64,000 bases of DNA from Sphingomonas sp. KR3-1 (GTDB taxonomy: Bacteria > Pseudomonadota > Alphaproteobacteria > Sphingomonadales > Sphingomonadaceae), in NCBI RefSeq assembly GCF_040049295.1, contig NZ_JBDZDQ010000003.1:372001-436000 (forward strand). The letters run 5' to 3'. Numbering within the stretch: position 1 is the stretch's first letter; each line of letters starts with the position of its first letter. The translations under genes and the position numbers were made by a program. A model generated the notes under the pieces. That model ran no database searches and was not told the DNA's origin. It worked only from the letters and a program-made list of their open reading frames with translations. Positions 42,744 to 49,822 of this stretch are shown one piece after another.

Positions 42744-43041
42744 AGTCCTGATTTACCCGAATTGGGTACGAAAAGTCACCAAAGCCACTACACGCACGGA
42801 GCGTCGGGGGCATGACTTTCCGGCGGGCAAGTTTATCCCGGAAGGGCGCCCGCCATGCGCCATCGCCTCCGCGTGCATGATCTCGCGATGAGAAAGAGCG
42901 CGGCGAGTATCTCAGGCGAAATCCTACATTGGAAGAGGCCCAATTCCCTCGCTCTTCGGGAGAGGGAAAACACAGTTAACCACTCTTAAACCAGTCCGGG
43001 TTACGGTCCGCTTGGGGGGGACTCAGTATGAGTGCCCGAGT
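42744..43041. other. Intergenic region with palindromes
   Basis: This stretch of 298 bases holds no clear gene. It contains a palindrome with arms TACCC and GGGTA at 42754-42768, a hairpin ending the segment around 42946-42970 (arms TTCCCTC/GAGGGAA), and TTAACCACTCTTAA at 42976-42989. The last is close to, but one base short of, the CtrA spacing TTAA-N7-TTAA. These may be the promoter and control sites of the CHAP-domain gene. Confidence 0.5.
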
Positions 43042-43620
43042 ATGCGTAAGCGTGTTGCGTTTCCTGTGCTGCTTGCCGCCGCGCTGTGTGCCGCGGTGCC
43101 TGCCGGCGCATCTTCCCTTCTCGAATATGTCGGCGAGTGCGTGCCCTTTGCGCGCGCGGCGTCCGGCATCCAGATCTATGGCGACGCCTGGACCTGGTGG
43201 AGCCAGGCCGAGGGCCGCTACCAGCGCGGCCATGTGCCCAAGGTCGGTGCCGTCCTCGCCTTTTCGAAGAGCGCGCGGCTGCCGCTCGGCCATGTCGCCG
43301 TGGTCAGCCGGATCGTCGAGAAGCGCGTGCTGATGATCACCCATGCCAATTGGTCGCGCCTCAACGGCGAGCGCGGGCATGCCGAGCAGGACGTCACCCT
43401 GTTCGACGTCTCGGCGCGCGGCGACTGGAGCCTGGTCAAGGTCTGGTACCGCGACCGGAACGGCCTGGGCAGCTCGATCTACCCGGCCAACGGCTTCATC
43501 TATGGCACGCCCGACCGCGATGCGCCGACCACGGTGCGCAAGGCCCGCCCCGCCCCCGAGCTGACCTCGCGCCAGCCCGACTATGTCGGCTCGCTGATCG
43601 ACGCCTACGCATCGCGTTGA
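43042..43620 (+). CDS. Secreted CHAP-domain amidase/peptidase
   Basis: The 192-residue protein has a signal peptide (MRKRVAFPVLLAAALCAAVPAGA) and a CHAP domain with the catalytic pair Cys33 (GECVPFAR) and His84 (LGHVAVV). Such NlpC/P60-superfamily enzymes cleave peptidoglycan peptides or amides. The sequence WSQAEGRYQRGHVPKVGAVLAF is the typical CHAP strand pattern. It lies between the MoxR gene and two GT-C-like genes, so an envelope role for this cluster is plausible. Confidence 0.87.
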   Translation: MRKRVAFPVLLAAALCAAVPAGASSLLEYVGECVPFARAASGIQIYGDAWTWWSQAEGRYQRGHVPKVGAVLAFSKSARLPLGHVAVVSRIVEKRVLMITHANWSRLNGERGHAEQDVTLFDVSARGDWSLVKVWYRDRNGLGSSIYPANGFIYGTPDRDAPTTVRKARPAPELTSRQPDYVGSLIDAYASR

Positions 43621-43657
43621 GCTTGCCCGGGGGCGAACGGCAAGGCACTAACGCTGC

Positions 43658-45064
43658 ATGACGGGGGTGGATCAGGGCGCGAATCGGCGCTGGTGGTGGG
43701 CGGTCTTTGCGATCGCCGTGGCAGGCTTCGCACTGCGCTTCGTCTGCTCGCTGGGCGACTTGTGGTTCGACGAGGCCTGGTCGGCGGTGCAGGCGCGCGA
43801 CGCGCTGACCCCGATCGGCGTGTTCACCGGCATCAACCACGACAACAACCACCATTTCAATTCGGTCTGGATGCAGACGGTCGGCTTTGGCGGCTGGCCG
43901 CCGCTCATCCGCATGCTCTCGATCCTGAGCAGCACCGCGGCCATCCTGGTCGCCGCCCGCATCGCCGAGCCGCGCGGGCGGATCACCATGGTGATCACGG
44001 CCCTGCTCTTCGCGATCTCCCCGCTGCTGGTGACGATGGGATCCGAAGCGCGCGGCTATGCCAGCATGACGCTGGCGATGCTGGTGGCGATCCTGTTCAT
44101 CGATCGCTGGCTCGCTGGCGACATGGCCTATCGCCGGCCGACCACGCTGGCGCTGTGCTTCTTCCTCGGCGCCTTCTCGCAGCTCACGATGATCTTTGCC
44201 GCCGTGGCGCTGGTCGGCTGGCCCTTCTTCGTGCTGTGGAAGCGCGATGGCTTCCAGGCCGCGGTGATCGAGACGTTCAAGCTGTTCTGGCTGCCCATGC
44301 TCGCGCTGGTCAGCGTGCTCGGTTTCGTGCTGCTGGCCGGGCAGCTCGCCGGCACCGGCTTCCGCTTCGGGCGCTACGATCCGTTCGAACTGTTCCAGTA
44401 TCTCCACGGCATCACCACGATGATCGGCTACACGGTCGGCTTCCCGTGGAAGGATGTCTGGCCGATCGCCTATGTGCTGGTGCTGCTCGTGCTGGCGCCA
44501 AGCTGGGGCGCCTCGCGCATGGCGCTGTACCGGATCGCGATCTTCGGCTTCCCCTTCCTGCTCGGCGTGCTCCATGCCGGCAATGTCGCGCATGCCCGCT
44601 ATTACCTCACCGCCGGCGTGCCGCTGCTGCTGATGCTCGCCGAGATGATTGGCCATGGCCTTGCCCAGACGAACTGGAAGCGCGTCGCCGCCGTAATCGG
44701 CCTCGCGGCGATGGCCGGGGGCAGCCTCTATTGCGACATGGTGCTCGCCATCGACCAGCGCGGCGATCCGGGCGGCGCGGTGCGCACGATGCAGGCACGT
44801 GCGCCCGGGGGCACGACGATGCTGCTCGACCGCGATACAGGCCTGGCGATGACCGAGGTCGCCGCCGCGCGCTGGGGCTACAAGGTCAAGATCGCCCTCG
44901 GCCGCTGCGATCCACAGGCGCACTTCCTGCTGGTCGATCGCTTCCAGGGCGAGTTCTTCCCTACCAAGGTCGATCGCTGCGGCATGCATTTCGTGCCGAT
45001 CGCACAGCATCGGATGCGCAGCCTCTCGGGCACCGAGTGGACGCTGTTCGAGCGCCAGCCCTGA
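43658..45064 (+). CDS. GT-C-like (GT39/ArnT-type) membrane glycosyltransferase, copy 1
   Basis: The 468-residue protein has about ten hydrophobic segments and, in the first periplasmic loop, LWFDEAWS, the acidic motif of GT-C glycosyltransferases that use polyprenyl-phosphate sugars. A C-terminal soluble tail of about 100 residues (DRDTGLAMTEVAAARWGYK...) follows. The substrate is unknown. The next gene is a close copy with about 85% identity over the first 200 residues compared by eye. Confidence 0.7.
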   Translation: MTGVDQGANRRWWWAVFAIAVAGFALRFVCSLGDLWFDEAWSAVQARDALTPIGVFTGINHDNNHHFNSVWMQTVGFGGWPPLIRMLSILSSTAAILVAARIAEPRGRITMVITALLFAISPLLVTMGSEARGYASMTLAMLVAILFIDRWLAGDMAYRRPTTLALCFFLGAFSQLTMIFAAVALVGWPFFVLWKRDGFQAAVIETFKLFWLPMLALVSVLGFVLLAGQLAGTGFRFGRYDPFELFQYLHGITTMIGYTVGFPWKDVWPIAYVLVLLVLAPSWGASRMALYRIAIFGFPFLLGVLHAGNVAHARYYLTAGVPLLLMLAEMIGHGLAQTNWKRVAAVIGLAAMAGGSLYCDMVLAIDQRGDPGGAVRTMQARAPGGTTMLLDRDTGLAMTEVAAARWGYKVKIALGRCDPQAHFLLVDRFQGEFFPTKVDRCGMHFVPIAQHRMRSLSGTEWTLFERQP

Positions 45065-45071
45065 GGGCGGG

Positions 45072-46469
45072 GTGGACCGCGACGTGAATCGGCGCTGGTG
45101 GTGGGCGGTCTGCGCCATCGCCGCCGCGGGATTGGCGCTGCGCTTCGTCTGCTCGCTCGGCGATCTTTGGTTCGACGAAGCCTGGTCGGCCGCGCAGGCG
45201 CGTGACGCGCTGACGCCGATCGGCGTGTTCACCGGCATCAACCAGGACAACAACCACCATCTCAACTCGCTGTGGATGCAGATGGTGGGTTTCGGCGCCT
45301 GGCCGCCCCTGGTGCGCCTGCTCTCGATCCTGAGCAGCAGCGCGGGGATCCTGGTGGCAGCGAAGATCGCCGAGCCGCGCGGGCGGATGACGATGCTGGT
45401 CACCGCCCTGCTCTTCGCCTTCTCGCCGATGCTGGTGACGATGGGATCGGAGGCACGCGGCTATGCCAGTATGACGCTGGCGATGCTGGTGGCGATCCTG
45501 TTCATCGATCGCTGGCTCGCGGGCGACATGGCCTGGCGCCGCCCGACCACCGTGGCTTTGTGCTTCTTCCTCGGCGCCTTCTCGCAGCTCACCATGGTCT
45601 TCGCCGCACTCGCGCTGGCCGGCTGGCCCTTCTTCGTGCTGTGGAAGCGCAGCGGCTTCCAGACGGCGGTGATCGAGACGTTCAAGGTCTTCTGGCTGCC
45701 GATGTTGACGCTGGCGGGCGTGCTCGGCTTCGTGCTGCTGGCGGGCCGGCTCGCCGGCACGGGCTTCCGCTTCGGAAGCTATGACCCCTTCGCGCTGGAC
45801 CAGTATCTGCGCGGCGTGACTACCGCGATCGGCTATACGGTCGGCATCCCCTGGCAGGCGATCTGGCCGATCGGCTATGTGCTCCTGCTGCTCGCCGCCG
45901 CGCCCTTCTGGGGCGCCTCGCGCATGGCGCTGTACCGGATCGCGATCTTCGGATTCCCGTTCCTGCTCGCCGTGCTCCATGCCGGCAATGTCGGGCACGC
46001 GCGCTACTATATGCCGGCGCTGGTGCCGTTGCTGCTGATGCTGGGCGAGATGGTCGGCTTCGGGCTGGAGAAGGCCGATTGGAAGCGCATCGCCGCGGGT
46101 ATCGGCCTCGCCGTGATGCTCGCCGGCAGCCTCTACTGCGACTATGTGCTCGCGATCGACCAGCGCGGCGATCCGGGCGGCCCGGTGCGCGAGATGATGG
46201 CGCGGGCGCCCGACGGCGCCAAGATGCTGCTCGACCGCGACACGGGTGCGGCCGCCACCGAAGTCGCCGCCGCGCGCCGCCGCTACAAGCTCCAGATCAT
46301 CCTCGGCCGTTGCGACCCCGAAGCGCGCTTCCTGCTGATCGACCGCTTCCAGGGCGAGGCGCTTCCCTCCAGCCCCGATCGCTGCACCGCGCATTTCGTG
46401 CTGATCGCGCAGCACCGGATGCGCAGCCTGTCGGGAAGCAACTGGAATTTGTACGAGCGCCGGCAGTAG
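45072..46469 (+). CDS. GT-C-like (GT39/ArnT-type) membrane glycosyltransferase, copy 2
   Basis: The 465-residue copy of the preceding gene keeps the LWFDEAW motif, all membrane segments and the C-terminal domain. It starts at a GTG preceded by GAGGG only seven bases after copy 1 ends. The near-identity across the whole length suggests a recent tandem duplication. Copy-specific differences are scattered, for example NHDNNHHFNS in copy 1 against NQDNNHHLNS in copy 2. The function is as for copy 1. Confidence 0.7.
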   Translation: MDRDVNRRWWWAVCAIAAAGLALRFVCSLGDLWFDEAWSAAQARDALTPIGVFTGINQDNNHHLNSLWMQMVGFGAWPPLVRLLSILSSSAGILVAAKIAEPRGRMTMLVTALLFAFSPMLVTMGSEARGYASMTLAMLVAILFIDRWLAGDMAWRRPTTVALCFFLGAFSQLTMVFAALALAGWPFFVLWKRSGFQTAVIETFKVFWLPMLTLAGVLGFVLLAGRLAGTGFRFGSYDPFALDQYLRGVTTAIGYTVGIPWQAIWPIGYVLLLLAAAPFWGASRMALYRIAIFGFPFLLAVLHAGNVGHARYYMPALVPLLLMLGEMVGFGLEKADWKRIAAGIGLAVMLAGSLYCDYVLAIDQRGDPGGPVREMMARAPDGAKMLLDRDTGAAATEVAAARRRYKLQIILGRCDPEARFLLIDRFQGEALPSSPDRCTAHFVLIAQHRMRSLSGSNWNLYERRQ

Positions 46470-46478
46470 AAGCGAGGG

Positions 46479-47657
46479 ATGTTCCTCTCCTTCCTCGACG
46501 AGCTCCGCGCCGCCGGCATCCCCGCCAGCCTGAAGGAGCACCTGATCCTCCTCGAGGCGCTCGACCGCGACGTGATCGAGCATACGCCCGAAGCCTTCTA
46601 CTACCTCGCCCGCGCGACCTATGTGAAGGACGAGGGGCTGCTCGACCGGTTCGACCAGGTCTTCGCCCGCGTCTTCAAGGGCATCGCCAGCAGCTATGGC
46701 GTGGCGCCGGCGGAGATCCCCGAGGAATGGCTGCGAGCCATCGCCGAGAAGTTCCTGACTCCCGAGGAGATGGCGAAGATCGAGTCGCTCGGCTCCTGGG
46801 ACGAGATCATGGAGACGCTGAAGAAGCGGCTCGAGGAGCAGCATGAGCGCCACCAGGGCGGCAGCAAGTGGATCGGCACCGGCGGCACCTCCCCGTTCGG
46901 CAATGGCGGCTACAATCCCGAGGGCGTGCGCATCGGCGGCGAGAGCCGGCACAAGCGCGCGATCAAGGTGTGGGAGGGGCGCGAATTCCGCAACCTCGAC
47001 AGCACCAAGGAGCTCGGCACCCGCAACATCAAGGTGGCGCTGCGCCGCCTGCGCCGCTTCGCCCGCGAAGGCGCGGCGGACGAGCTCGATATCGACGCGA
47101 CGATCGACGGCACCGCGCGCCAGGGCTGGCTCGACGTGCGCATGCGGCCCGAGCGGCACAATGCGGTCAAGCTGCTGCTCTTCCTCGATGTCGGCGGGTC
47201 GATGGATCCGTTCATCAAGCTGTGCGAGGAGCTGTTCTCCGCGGCCACCGCCGAGTTCAAGAACCTGGAGTTCTTCTATTTCCACAACTGCCTGTACGAA
47301 GGCGTGTGGAAAGACAATCGCCGGCGCTTCCAGGAGCGCACCCCGACCTGGGACATCCTCCACAAATACGGCCACGATTATAAGCTTATCTTCGTCGGCG
47401 ATGCCTCGATGAGCGCGTACGAGGTCAGCCATCCGGGCGGCTCGGTCGAGCATTTCAACGAGGAAGCGGGCGCAGTGTGGATGCAGCGCGCGCTCAACAC
47501 CTATCCAGCCGCGGTGTGGATCAATCCGATCCCGCGCGAGCAATGGGGCTATACCCAGTCGGTCCGCCTCATCCGCGAGCTGATGGGCGACCGGATGTAT
47601 CCGCTGAGCCTCGCCGGGCTCGACGAGGCGATGCGCGAGCTGAGCCGCAAGCGCTAG
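46479..47657 (+). CDS. VWA domain-containing CoxE-like protein
   Basis: The 392-residue protein has a helical N-terminal half and then a VWA domain with LDVGGSMDPF as the metal-ion adhesion site, in which the canonical DxSxS is altered to DVGGSM. FVGDASMSAYE and YPAAVWINPI follow further on. CoxE-like VWA proteins work with MoxR ATPases in cofactor or metal-centre assembly. GAGGG lies just before the ATG. Its presumed MoxR partner is separated by the CHAP and GT-C-like genes. Confidence 0.87.
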   Translation: MFLSFLDELRAAGIPASLKEHLILLEALDRDVIEHTPEAFYYLARATYVKDEGLLDRFDQVFARVFKGIASSYGVAPAEIPEEWLRAIAEKFLTPEEMAKIESLGSWDEIMETLKKRLEEQHERHQGGSKWIGTGGTSPFGNGGYNPEGVRIGGESRHKRAIKVWEGREFRNLDSTKELGTRNIKVALRRLRRFAREGAADELDIDATIDGTARQGWLDVRMRPERHNAVKLLLFLDVGGSMDPFIKLCEELFSAATAEFKNLEFFYFHNCLYEGVWKDNRRRFQERTPTWDILHKYGHDYKLIFVGDASMSAYEVSHPGGSVEHFNEEAGAVWMQRALNTYPAAVWINPIPREQWGYTQSVRLIRELMGDRMYPLSLAGLDEAMRELSRKR

Positions 47658-48523
47658 GGCTTGGCGTTGCTCTTCGAATTGTTGACGATCCGCCGCGCGA
47701 TCGTGCCCGACTGCTTGATCGAATTGACGTCGTCGCGGCTCGCATAGAGCCCCTGCAGGAAGCCCTGGTCGAGCGCGGTCAGCTCGGGATCGGTGAAGGT
47801 CGACCCCTTGTCGAACAGCGTGATGATCGAATCGACATTGCTCCCGTCCTTCGGCGGGCGGGCGCCGGCCAGCGTGCGCATCGCGACATAATCGGCGATC
47901 TGGACCACCGATTTGCCGACCACCGCCTTGTCGTCGATCACCACGATCGACTTCACCGTCACCTGCCGCGTCGGCAGCGTGATCCGCGAGGCCTGGCTTA
48001 CGCCGACATATTGGATGCCGTCATCGTCGCTGTCGGCGCCGTTGCCGAGCTCGTCGCGCACTTCGATCGTGCTCCAGGCGTGCACCGGGCCTTCGCGCAG
48101 CGCCTTGCGCAGATCGGCCGTGTTGAGGTTTCCGAAAAAGCCCGGGAAGCGGGTGCGCAGCGCCTTGACGAAATTGTCCGCATCGTGGGCGACCATCAGC
48201 GCGATGTTGGGGTGGCAGCCGGGCTCGCCGACCTTGGCGCCGGCATCGCGCGCGACGGCGCGCAGCCGCGCCTCGATCGCCCGCGCCGCATCGGGGCCGA
48301 GCCCGGCGACCAGCGGGCAGACCGGCTCGGCGAAGCGGGCGAGCTGCCCGTCCACGCTCGAGCTGATCTGGCGGACGAAGCGCTTCGCCGTCGCCGGCGG
48401 CACTTCCCTGGCGCCGACGACGACGATGTTGCTGTCGTCCTGCGGCTTTTCCGGCGGCCTGGTCTGGGCCAGGGCGGGGCTGGCGGCGAGCAGGAGCGCC
48501 AGCGCGGAGAGAAGGATGCGCAT
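47654..48523 (-). CDS. Secreted hypothetical protein, paralogue A
   Basis: The 289-residue protein has a signal peptide (MRILLSALALLLAASPALA) and a conserved core shared with the next gene upstream: VDGQLARFAEPVCPLV, a second cysteine in PGCHPNIALMVAHDADNF, and MRTLAGARPP. The two cysteines, about 50 residues apart, may form a disulfide. No enzyme motif was recognised. It follows paralogue B by 4 bases on the minus strand and overlaps the end of the VWA gene by 4 bases tail to tail. Confidence 0.75.
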   Translation of the reverse strand: MRILLSALALLLAASPALAQTRPPEKPQDDSNIVVVGAREVPPATAKRFVRQISSSVDGQLARFAEPVCPLVAGLGPDAARAIEARLRAVARDAGAKVGEPGCHPNIALMVAHDADNFVKALRTRFPGFFGNLNTADLRKALREGPVHAWSTIEVRDELGNGADSDDDGIQYVGVSQASRITLPTRQVTVKSIVVIDDKAVVGKSVVQIADYVAMRTLAGARPPKDGSNVDSIITLFDKGSTFTDPELTALDQGFLQGLYASRDDVNSIKQSGTIARRIVNNSKSNAKP

Positions 48524-48527
48524 CGGC

Positions 48528-49397
48528 CTAGCGCTGCTTGCCGGTGACCATCGCGTGCGAGATCCGCCACGCCTGGTCCTGGCCCTGCTCATAGGGATTG
48601 CGCATCTTGTAGAGCCCGGCGAGCAGGCCCAGGTCCATGTCGGTGATCTCGGCGGGCGGCGGCGCGACATTGGGGTCGAACAACGACAGGATCGACGCGG
48701 AGGCGATCGAGCCCTTGGCGGGCGGCCTGGCGCCGACCAGCGTGCGCATCACGACATAATCGCCGAGCTGGCGCACCGATTTGCCGAGCGTGACCTTGCG
48801 GTCCATCACGACCACCGCGTTGACGGTGATCGCCTGGGTATCGCCTTCGGCGACCGAGGGATTGTCGGGATCCTGGTCCGAGTTGGCGGTGGTCATGTTG
48901 CCGACCTCGTCGCGGATCGCCACCAGGCGCCAGGCGTGGATCGGGCCGGATTGATAGGCGTCGCGCAGCGCGCCGTCGTCAAGATTGGCGAAGGCCGGGT
49001 TGCGGCGCTTGCGCATCATCTCGATAAGCGAGTCGGCATTGTCGGCGAACACGATCATCAGATTGGGCTCGCACTTGTCCTTCGCCAGGCGGACCGAGGC
49101 GGCCGAGGCGACGAGGCGGATGCGGTCCTCGATCGGCGTCTTGAAGCGCTCGGGCATGCCGACGACGAGCGGGCAGACGGGATCGATGAAGCGGGCGAGC
49201 TGGCCGTCGGCCACGTCGAGCACCTGGTGGATATAGCGCTGGGCCTTCTTGATCGGCTTCTGCGCCTGGCCGGTGACGACGATGGCGCCTTCCTGCGCCG
49301 GCGGTGCGGCGGGCTTGGCGGCGTCCTGCGCGTGCGCGATCGGCACGGCGGCAAAAGTCAGAAGAGCAAGTGAAGTCAGCCTCAAGCGCATGCGCAT
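48528..49397 (-). CDS. Secreted hypothetical protein, paralogue B
   Basis: The 290-residue protein has a signal peptide (LRLTSLALLTFAAVPIAHA). It shares with paralogue A the segments IVVTG, VADGQLARFIDPVCPLV, KCEPNLMIVFADNADS and MRTLVGARPP. Both keep HAW about two thirds along. The tandem pair arose by duplication that is older than that of the GT-C-like genes. The start at 49397 has GAGAGGG upstream. Confidence 0.75.
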   Translation of the reverse strand: MRMRLRLTSLALLTFAAVPIAHAQDAAKPAAPPAQEGAIVVTGQAQKPIKKAQRYIHQVLDVADGQLARFIDPVCPLVVGMPERFKTPIEDRIRLVASAASVRLAKDKCEPNLMIVFADNADSLIEMMRKRRNPAFANLDDGALRDAYQSGPIHAWRLVAIRDEVGNMTTANSDQDPDNPSVAEGDTQAITVNAVVVMDRKVTLGKSVRQLGDYVVMRTLVGARPPAKGSIASASILSLFDPNVAPPPAEITDMDLGLLAGLYKMRNPYEQGQDQAWRISHAMVTGKQR

Positions 49398-49443
49398 ATG
49401 GTTCGATCCCTCTCGTGCTCGGGACCCCGCATGCGCCGTCTTC

Positions 49444-49737
49444 TCAGAGTCGGTCGACTGCCCGATGGAGACGACGGAGTATCGCGCCGTCATGCGCCTG
49501 TCCATTGGCTGCTTCGGTGGCGAGCGCCATCAGGCGGACCGCGCCGAAGCTGGCGGCCAGGCCCTTGAGGCGCAGCGCCGCGGACGCCCAGGCATCGGGG
49601 CTGTCGGCGGACTTCATCGTCTCGAGGCAGCGCTGCACCCCGTCGAGGAACGCCTCGCGCAGCTCGGCGATCAGCGCGGGCTCGTCGCCCACCGCCGCCG
49701 CCAGCGTCGCATCGATTGCACCGGGATCATAGGCCAT
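49444..49737 (-). CDS. HPt-like protein lacking the phosphoacceptor histidine
   Basis: The 97-residue helical protein aligns by eye with histidine phosphotransfer domains. The core reads AALRLKGLAASFGAVRL where HPt proteins have AHRLKGxAxxFGA. The phosphorylated histidine is replaced by Leu55, while the following Lys58-Gly59 is kept. It cannot relay phosphate but could still bind a response regulator or kinase. It lies head to head with the coiled-coil membrane gene. Confidence 0.65.
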   Translation of the reverse strand: MAYDPGAIDATLAAAVGDEPALIAELREAFLDGVQRCLETMKSADSPDAWASAALRLKGLAASFGAVRLMALATEAANGQAHDGAILRRLHRAVDRL

Positions 49738-49822
49738 GGCGCAACCCTAGCGCCGACACCGTTAACGCCGCGTTTCCATCGCCAGTCGGGTCGAGTGTTG
49801 GTGCGGCGGCGAAATGTGGTAA

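Noticed and set aside
42976..42989. CtrA box before the CHAP gene (TTAACCACTCTTAA)
   Set aside because: The spacing between TTAA halves is six bases, not seven. It was kept only as a note in the intergenic entry, as was the single TTAACCAT half-site before ftsB.
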